Part shown: in pieces, positions 44,682 through 57,168 of the stretch
Layout: each line of letters begins with the position of its first letter
Numbering within the stretch: the first letter of the stretch is position 1
Assembly (NCBI GenBank): GCA_010093515.1
Contig: MU001687.1
Location: 258,070-322,069, forward strand
Origin: Lineolata rhizophorae
Lineage: Eukaryota; Ascomycota; Dothideomycetes; Lineolatales; Lineolataceae
Reading direction: 5' to 3'
DNA length: 64,000 nucleotides
Position numbers and translations under genes: made by a program
The notes under the pieces: model-generated
Database searches by the model: none
The model's input: the letters and a program-made list of their open reading frames with translations, nothing else
Told to the model about the DNA's origin: nothing

Positions 44682-47538
44682 CATTCCGATTGCGGTCAAG
44701 TTTCGCTTACCAACGTTAGATGGTTAATTGTAGCAAGTCATTGCTTCCAAGTTTCAACTAGCTATCGTAAATACTTGGGATAAAGTTTCATACTTATTTG
44801 CACAAAACGTACGAATGCTTTTGTCTGCACGTTGAACCTGTTTTGGCGCACTCATATTAGGAACACAGCATGTGGTAATACTACTGCGGTGGGTTTCAGC
44901 GATGAAAGATTTGAGGTTCGTCGGCCAATTAGTTTGCGCTCACATCCTCGTCCACAGTCCGAACGGATTGACGTTATTAGGCATTCATTTTCCTAGCATT
45001 TATTTAGGCCCCTGTTTGGGTTTTAGGACCTTCACTTACGTCAACATCCCTAACCGTGGTTTAGGGTGCTCTTGATACCCTAAGTAGTACACTAAGTACT
45101 ACAACTAGAGTCGACCTGATCTTGGAGCTACTCGTTACATGCAGACGAAACGAGCAGAAGTGTTCTCTTGGAACTGCAGGCTATCGCCGTCTACACGAAA
45201 CATGGCGATTTTATCGTTCTGGTGCCGCATCGTCCCCGATGACACGCATGTTCTGACATCATAGCAGAGGAGGCTTACAGCTCCGTGCTGGGGAATTTTC
45301 TAGCAGTTCGAGCGCACGCCGCTAATCGAAGTGGATTCGGAGAAAAGTTCGCTTGATTTTAGATCGTGATCAGGCCGGGGTGATCTACACGGCAACGACC
45401 TGTTCCAGCCTGGATCCAAAAGTCTGAACACCATGTCGAATGACCCGATAAAGAGACGTACAGTAGAGACCATACTGACCCGTGTTGCCCGGCTTGCAAA
45501 TGATGGGCAAGCACTAAAGGTAGTCACTTCAACAGTTACTGACGGGCTCGTTCGGTGGCTATTGGTAAGTACTCTTTTATTTTACGCCTAGCCTGGCAGA
45601 GATACTAGTCTCTCTGGCTGGGCGATAGCATCCGCCCCCTCGAGGTGCGCGGCAGAGTCAGTTGTACTAGCTTGGCGGATGAAGACAGCGAGCTGGCTTA
45701 CTACACAGTAGTGTGAAGAAGTAGCCCCAGGCCTTTGAACCTTGGTCTTTCACTATCGCTGATCTTCACTGAAATTTATCATGCTGTTCATCGTATAAGG
45801 CTAGGTTATATTGTTGTTCGTTCGAGGTTAGGTTGAACTAACAAGCACTGCTTGTGGGCTTTTAGATTTTGGTGTTCATTTGGTTTCGCTGTGGTATTGA
45901 CTTGTAGTTCCCGAACCCGAATGGCTTTGAGGACCCAAGCGAAGCTGAGACATTGATTTCAAATAGAGATCCGGTCAGGATTCTAGAGCGATGACAATAC
46001 GAGAGAATCCCATGCGGCAGTGCTCTCGGCTTCGTTACACAGCGTCTTGGGTCGAACAGGCTGAGAGCAATACCTGATCCATGATCCTAGGATTGACGCT
46101 GTACTCCTGCCGGCTGCAGCCCAAGGAAGGAACTGCGTCACCTGGCTCACGTTCAGACTGGCGGATATTCGAGCAAAGGAAAAGTGAGGAATGCGGGTTC
46201 AAAGGCCATCACGTGACGCGAGGTTGACATAATCGGCTCGTCATTCACCATTCGCGGCGTGTCTCGACCGGCTTCCCCTGCACGACGCAAGGGATGGAAT
46301 GAGGGCGAATCAGACGGCGGGTTTCGCACAGCCGGCCGAATTATTAGTAAAATCATAAGCTGCAGAACCTGGGCGGGGACCAACGAAGCTCTGCAGCAGC
46401 AACGGCAGCAGCGACGGATTCTCACGAGCGGGAGCGCACCCGGCTGACGGCAACCCGAAAAACCTGGACGGAGCGGGGGCGCTCGCTGCTGTCATCGAGT
46501 CGATGACGGCACTCTTGATGAAGCGGGCGATGCACGACGGCACCGGAAGGGCTCTGGCGAAGGGACTACGAACGGAGATCGGGAATTGTAGGGCGTTTTA
46601 GTCGCGCGTTCCACGGGGCGGGCGGTCAGGTGATATCAATTCTATCACGGGCCGTTTTCTTTTCTTTTTAGCCCCGAAGAAGAAAAAACGGGATCGAAAA
46701 AAAAAATCACGGCGACGGGCGGCATCGCAAGGATTATCCCCAAGAAAGGGCGCCTGTTGTCCAAAGCCGGCGCGCGCGCGGATGGAAAGGGCAGCCAGCT
46801 AAGGCGCGGCGCCACACGGGGCCCCTCAGCCATCCAGTCCCGCGCATCCACATCAGCAGCCGGGCCTGACTGAGCCATTATTGTTCGCGTCTGCCGGCCC
46901 GGGGCGGCTCGGGGGAAAAGAAACGAATTAAATATACAGAGCGCCGCTGCGGCAGCCCGCTTTGGTCCATTCCCGCGGCGCGCCCCACACGTGGCGGGCC
47001 GACAGCGCGCCAGCCGGAGCAGCGCCGCGGACAGCAGCCGGACGGCGCGTCCGACGGGAGCGGCCGGAGGGTGTGTACGCAGTAGCAGTAGTAGCGGCAG
47101 TCGGAGGAGGAAGGGAGAGGAGGAGGGCGACGGGCGGGTGGCTCACCGCCCGCCAACGGCTCGGCTCCGGCCACCGGGCCCCGGCGCCGCGCTTGTCGTC
47201 AACGTCCACTCAACGTCGGCCTGGCCGCGCCCGAACCACTTGCCCCCTTCGACTCCCCGTCGTCCTCTGCGACACCCGCCTCACGCCTGCGTCTTCCACC
47301 CCCGTCGTCCATCCATGACGAGCGCGCCGCCCAATCCTCGCCCGCGACCCGCTGCAGCCCTGCCGTGACCGCAGGCCCGCCGCGGCCCGGCCAGCAGTTA
47401 GCAGCAGATCCGCCGCAGCGACAGCGCACCCAGCGGAGCCGACGCGCACCGTACAACCCCCCTACTACGCACTCCCACCCCCCTTTTGCCGTGTTTTAAA
47501 TCTTTTCGCGCCCGATCCAACCACGTCCGGCCAGCACG
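44682..47538. other. 2.9-kb gene-free region
   Basis: The left half (to about 46150) is AT-richer, with an isolated open exon-like frame (45433-45564) and an imperfect ACTAGT-centred palindrome (45597-45616). The right half is GC-rich and leads into the VAC7 promoter and leader. A short upstream frame of 17 codons begins at an ATG near 47315. No tRNA or transposon was recognised. Confidence 0.5.
45433..45564 (+). other. Isolated exon-like open frame of unknown origin
   Basis: An ATG at 45433 opens a frame (MSNDPIKRRTVETILTRVAR, then LANDGQALKVVTSTVTDGL) that reaches a textbook GTAAGT donor at 45565. Its composition looks more protein-like than its surroundings. I found no convincing downstream exon and no family match, so it may be a gene remnant or chance. 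Confidence 0.25.
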
Positions 47539-48800
47539 ATGCCGAGCGAGGACGAAGCGGCGGCCGCGGCGGCCGCGGCCGGTGCTCCTGCTCCTGCCGC
47601 AGGGGTCGGCGCCGGCGACCACATCCTCCAGCAGTCGGATTCGGCCGCGGCTCTGTCGGCGAAGCGACGGCAGCAGTCCACAACCGCGTCGACGGCGTCG
47701 TCGTCGCCCAACCCGTCGCCTTCGTCGTCGCAGCACCTTCGCTCCGCCGCTCCTCCGGCGAATGGTAGCCAGCAGCAACAGCAGCAGCCCGCTCCGCCAG
47801 GCAGCACGCAGGCCGGTCCGGACCACACATCCTCGTCCTCCGCCGCATCGACGCCCGCCGCATCAGCCGCAGCAAGCGCCGCCCCGTCGACGGCGTCCCC
47901 TTCACCCGCCGCCGCCGCACCCGCGTCAGCCGCCTCAGCACCTGCAGCTGCGGCGTCGCGGCCCTTGCCGCCGTCCGGCCCGCCGTCGCTGAACGTCTCG
48001 GCCTCGCCCTCGGCCGGCCCGTCGCCCCTCTCGTCCCGGGACTCATCCCCTACGCGCAGACACCCACACCAACAACGCTCGCACTCCTCGCTGCAGCAGA
48101 ACTCACAACAGCTGCAGGGCAGCGAGCAGCAGCAGCAGCAACAACAGCAGGCGATGCCAGGCCCTCCGCCGCCTCACCGAGGCGGCGCCAGCAGAGGCCT
48201 GTCACGCAAAAGCAGCCACGACGTTAGTCCGCACCGGTCGTCCACGGCCGTCGGCGGCAACCCGTCGACGGTGCCCTCGGCCGCCGCCATCCAGCGCGCC
48301 CTCGCCGCCGCCGCCGTCCCGCAGCTCCAGCCCAGCAACACGTCGGCATCGGTCCCCGGCGGGCCCACCTCGATGCCGACCTCAACCGCCCCAACGCCCG
48401 CGCTCGTCGGCGACGCGTCCAAGCTCCCGCGCCCGAGCAAGTCGGCTACCAACATGGCGTCCACCGCCGCCGCCGCTGCCGCCGCCGCCCCCGAAGGGCC
48501 GGGCCACTGGCACGTGTCGCCGCGCCTCAAGTCGCCGCCGCCCTCGACGTCGTCGTCGCGGAGGAACTCGCTGCTCGCGGGGAGCGGGCAGCGCAAAGTC
48601 CCCGGCACTGGGGAGCAGAGGGGAGGGGAGCCGCAGCCGCCGCCGCAGCAACAGCAGCAGCAACAGCCCGTAGTCGCACCTAGCATCGTCGTTCAGCGCT
48701 CGACGCCAACGTCGGTGACGCCGTCTTCGGTCTCGCTCAAGGGGGAGGATGTGGGCGACGATGGGGTCGAGGATGGGATTACGCTGCCAGTAAGGACGTC

Positions 48801-48836
<36 letters not shown>

Positions 48837-51621
48837 GCTGTCGGAGAAGAAGGTTGAGAGGGAGAGAGGAAGAGGTGGTGCGGCACCGCAGTTGGAGACG
48901 GTGCAGGAGGCCAGTCTGCCGAATACGCCGGGGTATAATGCCTTGCATACTCAGAGGTGGGTGTTGTGTTGCTATTGCATCGGATCTCGTGACGGCGCTT
49001 TGCTTTGAGGGTGTTTCCAAGGAGGGAGGGGAAATGACTGGGGGATTATTTCGCTCGCGGCCCACTTGGCTGGATGCCTACGCTTTGCCGGGTTTTGTTG
49101 CATTTCACCGCTTTCATGCAGTTATACTTACCATTTGGCCAATAGCCCGAAGAACGCATACTTCAACAAGAGAGACGTCAACGCCGACCGTCCCGATCAG
49201 TACGTCGAGAAAGCGACCGAGGACCTTACCGACCGTCACTCGAAACCCGGTGAGAGCGGTAGCGATAGCGGTGGCGGCAGCAAAAGCGATGGCAAAGGCG
49301 GCAAGCAGTCGCGCACTTCCTCCACAGCCCGCCTTACCAACATGCCTAAAACGTCGTCTAGCAGCGCTCTCGCCCCGCCGAAGTCTCGTCCCGCGAACGA
49401 AACCGCTTCCAAGAACATGACCGTCGAGACCGAGACCGTGAGCTCCATACCTCAGGCCGCCATTTCGGCCAGCCAGGGCGAACGCGGTGGCGCTGGACGA
49501 ACAGAAGCCGGCGGCAGTCTTCGTCTCAAGCCTAGCAACGAGACAATCCGCCCTAAGAAAGAGCGGAAGAAGGCTGTTCGCAAGGCCCCCTCCATTAATT
49601 CGGGAACCGGTATGTCGCAGCAGCAAACCACATTTCCTAACTATCATCATCGGCATCCGCAGCAAGGAGGGCGTGCCTTCTCGCATGCGGTAGTCAGTCA
49701 GGACGGCAAAGTGTCCCCGGTCCGAAGCGCGATGCTGGCAATGCGTCGTAATTCCAGTCCTCCGCCAAAGTCTGTCTTATCAACTAAGTCGGACGAGATG
49801 GGAGACTGGGGCTTGGGAACGGCCGCAGTCGCGACTGGCAATGATAACTATATACTCTATGGGGCTAACAAGCGCGTCCACAAAGCCTCGTCCAAAGCCG
49901 ACATCTTCGAAGCCAAGGTCGCCTCCGCGGTCGACGAGGCCAATTCCTCCGACTCGGAGGAGACCTTCGTGTACGAATCCAACACCGAACCTCAGCCCCA
50001 CCGTAGCCGCCATCATTCCCGCACCCCTTCCGCCGCTTCCATTCAGAGCGTGGGCGACCCGCACGCACGTGGCGCCCCAAGCATCCGCCCCTTCGGCGCC
50101 GTCCTCGATAACCACAGCCGCAGCGTCGCCGGCAAGCGCAGCATGAAGTTCGCCAACAACCCCTACAACAGCTCCTCGGGCGCCGACGCCGAGTCCGGTG
50201 AGCTTCTGGAAGGCACCGTCCGCTCGACGGGTTCGCGTACGCCCGGCCACCACCACTTTGGCGGGTGGCGCGGGGACCGTGGCGATCGTGGCGGGCGCTC
50301 CGGTGCCGTCACGCCGCGCGCTTCCCACGCCGAGAACAGCAGCAGCAACAACAAGAAGTCGTCGCCCGTCGGTCCTGAAGATTCGCCTTTCACGGCCGCA
50401 TCCAAAACGCGCGAACCCCGGTCGCGGCAGGGATCCCGACAAGCGAGTCCGCGCTTCGCGCCTCCCGGAATGCGCCTCGGCGGCAAGAAGAACGGCGAGA
50501 TCATCGGGTACGACATGGATGGTGAGGGGGCCGACGACGAGCGCACGCCGCTGCTGACGGCCGGGTCGGTGCGGGGCAGCCGCGGGGCGCGGAACTCGCG
50601 GCGGCTCAACGGCGTGGGCATGCGGCACGCGGAGCACCAGCAGCTGCTGGCGCAGCAGCCGCGACGGTCGCGGCGGTCGTGGTGGTCGCGGTGCGCGGGG
50701 TGCATTGTGCTGGCCATCATGGTGGTGCTGCTCGTGTTCGGGGCGGTGGGATTCCTGTTCGCGACGACGAAGCCGCTGTACGGGGTGGCGGTGCGCGAGA
50801 TACAGAACGTGATCGCGAGCGAGCAGGCCATCATGCTGGACCTGCTCGTCGAGGCGGTCAACCCGAACGTCATCACCGTCACCGTGCCGGACATGGACGT
50901 CAACGTCTTCGCCAGGAGCAAGCACGTCGGCTCCAGCCGCTGGTGGAGGGAGCACGGGCCGAACCCGCGCCCCGCGCCCGATGGCCCAGAGGCCGGCGCC
51001 GGGTTCGCGCTTGGCGAGAGGACGGCGGAGCGCAGGGAGAGGGGCAGGAGGAAGAGGATGTCGACGGCGGCGGCGGCGGCGGGGCTCGGCAACGTGGACG
51101 ACGGGGCGGGCGACGACGCGCCGCTGCACCCGGACGACCCGTCGCACCCGGACGCGCAGACGATGCTGCTGGGGCGCATCTTCCACTTCGACAGCGCGCT
51201 CGCGTTCGACGGCAGCCCGATACACCGGCGGGCGGGCCTGTCGGTGGGCGAGCTGCGGCTGCCGCACCCGGGCAACAAGACGGAGGCGGGCGGGTCGGCC
51301 CGCTGGGAGGGCGTCCTGCAGCACGAGTTCGAGCTCATCGTCCGCGGCATCGTCAAGTATCAGTTGCCGCTGAGTAGCAGGACGTTGACGGCGCCGGTGG
51401 GGGCGAGTGTGGTGGTGAGGCCGGATGAGGAGGAAGGGGGGGATGGGGATGGAGGGGAGGACGGTGGGGATGGAGGGGAGGACGGTGGGGATGGAGAGGA
51501 GGACGGTGGGGATGGAGAGGAGGACGGTGGGGATGGGGATGGAGATGAGGATCATGATGGGGAGGTTTGGGAGTGGGAGGTTAGTGGGGAGGTGGGAGGG
51601 GACGAGGAGGTGATGGGGTAG
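47539..51621 (+). CDS. VAC7: Vac7-like vacuolar segregation protein
   Basis: Integral vacuolar-membrane activator of the Fab1 PI3P 5-kinase complex, controlling PI(3,5)P2 and vacuole size. Exons 47539-48956 and 49146-51621, with a 189-bp phase-2 intron, give 1297 aa. The first ~980 residues are disordered, Ser/Pro/Ala/Gln-rich, with poly-Q runs. Splicing joins GYNALHTQ to SPKNAYFNKRDVNADRPDQY. One transmembrane helix, CIVLAIMVVLLVFGAVGFLF (about 991-1010), is followed by the lumenal domain: AVREIQNVIASEQAIMLDLL, VEAVNPNVITVTVPDMDVNV FARSKH, then LLGRIFHFDSALAFDGSPI and HEFELIVRGIVKYQLPLSSR. This TM-plus-NP(N)xxxVxVxxxDxxVFA arrangement is typical of fungal Vac7. The C-terminal Gly/Asp/Glu tail is a coding tandem repeat (51451-51534). 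Confidence 0.88.
48802..48834 (+). repeat. (CAG)11 poly-Q microsatellite in VAC7
   Basis: Eleven uninterrupted CAG codons in exon 1 of VAC7, an obvious candidate for length polymorphism. Confidence 0.9.
51451..51534 (+). repeat. 21-bp coding minisatellite, 4 copies
   Basis: Four head-to-tail 21-bp units (GGAGGGGAGGACGGTGGGGA plus T, with a G/A variant in copies 3-4). They encode the heptad GGEDGGD or GEEDGGD at the C-terminus of the VAC7 product. Confidence 0.9.
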
Positions 51622-54125
51622 CCAGGGCTAAGTGTGGTGGGGTTTTTGAAAGTGCGGGAAGTGTCGAGAAGGGTGCAGGAAGTTGAAGTAGGAAAGGTTT
51701 TTGATTTCCCTTTTTGTTTCTTTTTGTTGGGGAGTGGCCGTCTTGAAACGTTTCGAGTGGTTCCTGCTTGCCCATTGCTCGGGCCGAACCTCATCTGCAT
51801 GCCATGTCCTCTCCGGTCCGGGCGGCCAACTGGTAGCTCTTTTCTTTCCTTTGTTTCGGGTTGGAGTTTTCTTTTCTCTAGGTGTGATGTGGTGCGGTGC
51901 GGTGCGGTGCGGTGCTGGCTGGTGTGGTTGTGGAGATTTGATGAGAGGCGCGTGCTAGCTGCCACAGTGAACCCTTAGCTAAGGTCCTCCTCTTCCGCGG
52001 AGGCTCGCGGGGAGACTGTAGGGCTTGGAATACGCTTTGGCTGGCCGGCCGTTTGCGCGGTTGTCGCCTTTGCCTGTGCTGGACTGAGAGTTGAGGAGGG
52101 TTTTAATTGGCTCTTCAGCATTCCCCTTTTTTACTCTTTTCCCCTTCGAGATTCGAGCTTACGAGTTTGCTTTGTATTACACTTCATGTTTGCTCCGAGA
52201 TCAGTCACCACGGGGCAACTTTGATACCCTTCTCCTTTGTTTTCACAAACGATGAACGACGATGTTACTATAAATTTGCGCGCGTATTCTGATGGGATAG
52301 GCGGGTGGATGGCTTTTAGGCTGTCTTGAGAGTTTGGAAGCAGCCAGCCTGGCCTGTGTTTGTGTTTGTCCATTCTATCCGGGCCCGTCTCTCTTCTGTC
52401 CTTTTCTCCCCGTTGGGGAAGGCGGGCTGGCTGTGTTACTGAGTTCCCGTTCTTGTAATGTCCTTGCTGCGTTCTAGCGTATGTGCTTGTAATCTGTATT
52501 TTGCTTGATTGGTTTGCTTTATGGCTTGGTTTTGTGGCTCCGAGTTCCCTAGGTACCAAAGGAAGCTCATGGAGACCGGAGCAGTTGATGGTCGAGGCCG
52601 GGTGCACCGTGGCTGCTGACTACATGTGGGCTTGGATGCAATCCGGAAGGCCCCGTAGGCCAACTGGGCTTCGAGCCGTGGAGGGCGTGTGAAGGATGCT
52701 CAGCAGTTACGCTCTCCTCGCCTCTCCTCTTCTCTCCTATACGCTGTTGTCTCCGGTGCCTATGGAGCAGAACCATGGCCGCCTTTTGAGTTCCGTCACT
52801 CTGAACATTTTCCTTGTCTTGGAAGGGTTGCACAGCGCGAAAATCATGGAGCAAACGGGGAGGAAAAGGAAATTGCTAGGACAAAGTCACTTTCATGGGC
52901 GCGGATTCAAGAAAAATAAAATGGATATTTGTAATTTTTTTTGTGTTTATATAGAATGGGTTCTGGGGCGCTTGTTTTTGTAGTATCACACTGGTGTCAC
53001 TCCTTTTCTCTCTCTCTCTTTATTTTTCATCTCTCAGCTATCGCGGGTTCTGTTAGGGTGTCTAGATCCTGCTCGTCACTCTGCATGTTAGCCATAAACA
53101 TCTAAATTTGTATGCACCGGTCGATCCTATCCGTCAATCGCCCCGCTCATCGATCGTCAGAAGCGCCGTCCTTCGGCTTCCAGTAAGGACTTACCGCTAC
53201 CTGCCGGCGCCTACACGGCCGGGACGTTATGCAGTACCGACAACATCGACGCCGTCGCTGCTGCTGTCATCGTCCACCTGACTAAGTTGGCCCCATCGGC
53301 TTTCCTTCTTTCTCGTTTGTTCTTTCGCGCTTCTTTGCCACGTCTACATGGACGCGTGCCTAGTAATCGGTGTTTCGCGGACCTTGGTTTTCTGGTATGT
53401 GGACGGCGCGTGGGGAAAGAAAAAAAAAGCGAGCGAAGCGGGGAGCGTTTTGCTAAGCTAGTTGCGGTTAGGAGAGGCTGTATATATTGGGCGAGTGTCG
53501 GCAGCTGGTCTTTTGGATTGGTCTGTTGGTCAGGGCTTCTTAGAGATTTAGTCGTTCGCGTGCTTCTGGATCGGGGATGTTGTGGCTTGTTTGTTGTACT
53601 GGATTGGCGGTGGGGTATGAGAGCTACTTAGGTAGCGGTGGATAGCCAGGGGAGAAGGTGGGAAATGTAATGCTTTAGTTTGTGCAGTTCTCAGTATGGT
53701 GCGGGGCAAAAGATTATAAAATCAATACATTTATTCTGTTAGATGTGTGCGATGGAAGTGAAATTGAGCGTGAGGTTTAGGTAGTGGGAGGTGGCCAAAT
53801 TGCCATGTTTGGTTAGTTTTATGGGGCTAGTCTTGGCGTCGACTCGGGCCAGCCACAACCCGAACTTGTGCTAGCTGCGGCTGGCGACAACGACGTCGTC
53901 TTGATATTCTACTTTGGCATCAGCACCACGACAACTAAGTCTGCCGCTCTAGCCCTCGAGTTTGCGTAGATACCAAGTTTACAACCTAAGCGCGCCATCT
54001 CGAGTCCTTCCGAGACTTAAACTTCTACACTACGCGCCCACTGCCGCCTTCCAAGGCCGCGCGCCTTCCGGTGCCACAGCCATCAACCTCTTCCTCCCCA
54101 CGACACCACCGCACTCACCGCCACC
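51622..54125. other. 2.5-kb T/G-rich region downstream of VAC7
   Basis: No gene recognised. The + strand is T/G-rich like the stretch downstream of Wee1. It contains (GGTGC)5 at 51891-51915. The right end forms the PRP1 promoter. Confidence 0.5.
51891..51915. repeat. (GGTGC)5 pentanucleotide repeat
   Basis: Five exact GGTGC units about 270 bp downstream of the VAC7 stop codon. Confidence 0.85.
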
Positions 54126-57100
54126 ATGTCCGGCCGGAAAGACTTCCTCTCGCAGCCCGCGCCCGAAAACTACGTCGCCGGTCTCGGGCGCGGCGCCACC
54201 GGCTTCACGACGCGATCGGATCTGGGGCCGGCGCGCGAGGGCCCGTCGGAAGAGCAGATCAAAGAGGCGCTGGCGAAGCGCGCGGCCGCGCTGGGCCAGG
54301 CGCCGCCGACGGCGTATGGGGCCAAAGCCGCGACCGGCAAGGACGACCAGGACGACGACGACGACGACGGCCGGTACGCGGACCCGGATAATGAGGAGGG
54401 CTTGTTTGCGACGGGGACGTACGATCGGGATGACGAGGAAGCGGATCGGATTTACGCCGCCGTGGACGAGAAGATGGACAGGCGGAGGAAGATTCGAAGG
54501 TTAGTCGGCCCGCTCTCTTTCTTTGCTACCCTGCCCCAAGCACCGGCACAAAATGTTCCCTGTCGTATTGCGCTCATCCATAAACGTTCGCAAATCCCAA
54601 TATCTCTAGACCGCCGCGTCTGCCATTTTAGGGCGTCATAGCCTAGAAAGAGAGAGAGAGAGAGAGAGAGAGACCCGGTACCAACTCCATTTTTCTATTT
54701 ACAGAGAAGCCCGTGAGGCCAAAGAGCGGGAAGAATACGAGCGCAACAACCCAAAGATTCAACAGCAGTTCGCCGACCTGAAACGCGCTCTCGGCACGGT
54801 TTCAGACGACGAGTGGGCGTCCATCCCAGACGTTGGCGACTTAACGGGCAAGAATCGCCGCCAGAAGCAGAACCTCCGCCAGCGTTTCTATGCTGTACCT
54901 GACAGCGTCATCGCCGGCGCGCGCGACTCGACGCAATTTGACACGAGCATCTCGGCGGACGGGAACAGCACGGGAGGGTCGGTGGAGAATAGCGATGGCA
55001 CGGTCACGAACTTCGCCGACATCGGCGCGGCGCAGAACAAGGTCCTCCAGGTGCGGCTTGACCAAGCGGCTGCGCAGGGAGGAGGCTCGGGAACGGAGTC
55101 TGTCGCCGGCACCGCGACCAACATCGACCCTAAGGGCTATCTTACCAGTTTGACGAAATCGGAGATCAAAGCGGGTGAAATCCCCGTCGGCGACATCAAG
55201 CGCGCGCGCGTCCTGCTCGAGTCAGTGATCAAGACGAACCCGAAGCACGGGCCTGGTTGGATCGCCTCGGCACGTTTGGAAGAAGTGGCGGGGAAGAGCG
55301 TGGCCGCGCGCAATGTGATTGCTAGGGGTTGCGAATTCTGTCCCAAGAGCGAGGACGTCTGGCTGGAAGCTATCCGGTTGAACAAGAATGGCGTGGACAA
55401 TCACAATGCAAAGATTATCGCGGCGAATGCCATCAAGAACAACGACCGCAGCGTGAGGCTGTGGATCGAAGCGATGACGTTGGAGAACGATCAGAGGTCG
55501 AAGAAGCGAGTGCTACGACAAGCACTGGACGCGGTGCCGCAGTCGGTCGCTTTATGGAAGGAAGCGGTTAATCTTGAAGAAGACCCGGCCGATGCGAAAT
55601 TGATGCTGGCAAAAGCGACCGAGCTTATCCCGCTATCGGTGGAGCTGTGGCTCGCGCTTGCCCGCCTTGAGACACCCGAGAATGCACCGGTGGTGCTGAA
55701 CAAAGCACGTAAGGCTGTGCCAACGAGCCATGAGATCTGGATCGCAGCTGCCCGGCTGCAGGAGCAGCTCGGCAACCCGAACAACATGGTAGGCAAGCTG
55801 ATGGAGCGTGGTGTGACGGCCCTGGCCAAGGAGTCGGCTATGCTGAAGCGCGAGGAGTGGATCGGCGAGGCAGAGAAGTGCGAGGAGGAAGGCGCGGTGC
55901 TGACGTGCGGCGCCATCATTCGGGAGACGCTTGGCTGGGGCCTGGACGAGGATGATGACCGCGCCGCTACCTGGATGAACGATGCCAAGGACCCCATCAT
56001 GCGCGGCCGCTACGAGACCGCGCGCGCCATTTACGCATATGCTATCCGCGTCTTTGTCACCAAGCGCGAGATCTGGCTTGCGGCCGCGGATCTGGAGCGC
56101 AACCACGGCACCAAGGAGCAGCTGTGGAACCTCCTCGAGAAGGCTGTGGAGGCTTGCCCGCACAGCGAGCAGCTCTGGATGCAGCTTGCAAAGGAGAAGT
56201 GGCAGTCGGGCTCCATCGACGACGCGCGCCGCGTGCTGGGTCGCGCCTTCGTGCAAAACCCCAACAACGAGGACATTTGGTTAGCTGCCGTCAAGCTCGA
56301 AGCCGACAACGGGCAGGTGGACGCGGCACGCGGGCTGTTGGCTGAGGCGCGAGCCAAGGCAGGGACAGATCGTGTCTGGATCAAGAGCGTCGCCTTCGAG
56401 CGCCAGCAGCGCGACACGGATGCCGCCCTCGACCTCGTCACTCAGGCTCTGCAGCTATATCCGAAGGCGGCCAAGCTGTGGATGATGAAGGGCCAGATTT
56501 ACCAACACGAGCTGCACAAGTTCCCTCAAGCCCGCGAGGCCTACATGACGGGCACGCGCGCTTGCCCGACGTCTGTCCCGCTCTGGCTGCTCGCGGCCCG
56601 GCTCGAGGAGCAAGCCGGCGCCCTCGTCAAGGCGCGTAGCGTGCTTGATCGCGCGCGTCTCGCCCTCCCCAAGGACGGCACTCTCTGGACGGAGAGCGTG
56701 CGGCTCGAGCGGCGCGCGGGGAACCTCCCGGCCGCCAACAACATCATGGCGCAGGCGCTGCAGGAGTGCCCGTTGTCGGGCATGCTGTGGACGGAGAAGA
56801 TCATGCACCTGGAGGCGCGCACGCAGCGCAAGCCGCGCTCGCTCGAGGCCATCCGCAAGGTGGACAACGACCCGGGGCTCTTCGTGACAGTGGCGCGCAT
56901 CTTCTGGGCCGAGCGCCGGCTCGACAAGGCGGCCACGTGGTTCGAGAAGGCCGTCCTGGCCGACGCCGACCAGGGCGACAGCTGGGCCTGGTACTTCAAG
57001 TTCCTGCTCCAGCACGGCGAGGACGACAAGCGCGAGGACGTGGTCAGCAAGTGCGTGCTGAGCGAGCCCAAGCACGGCGAGGTCTGGCAGGAGGTCGCGA

Positions 57101-57168
57101 AGGACCCGGCCAATGCGGGGAAGAGCACCGAGGAGATCTTGAAGATGGTGGTGGCGCGGTTGGAGTGA
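54126..57168 (+). CDS. PRP1: Pre-mRNA splicing factor PRP1/PRP6
   Basis: U4/U6.U5 tri-snRNP bridging factor (Prp6 of yeast, prp1 of S. pombe), nuclear. Exons 54126-54499 and 54705-57168, with a 205-bp phase-2 intron, give 945 aa, matching the usual ~900-940. The N-terminus is the PRP1 domain: [30 protein letters not shown], an acidic run, then [20 protein letters not shown]. Splicing leads into [20 protein letters not shown] and [18 protein letters not shown], then [12 protein letters not shown]. From about 300 to the end there are HAT/TPR-like helical repeats ([61 protein letters not shown]). The gene looks intact. The intron carries an AG microsatellite. Confidence 0.95.
54649..54672. repeat. 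(AG)12 microsatellite in PRP1 intron
   Basis: Twelve AG units inside the only intron of PRP1, 32 bp before the acceptor. Expansion here would lengthen a purine tract close to the branch-site region. Confidence 0.9.

Noticed and set aside
45046-45075. Telomere-like CCCTAA/TTAGGG pair
   Set aside because: Only single copies facing each other; no array, so not an interstitial telomere.
49780-51555. 591-codon open frame on the minus strand
   Set aside because: Antisense shadow of VAC7; Arg/Pro/His-rich with no recognisable family.
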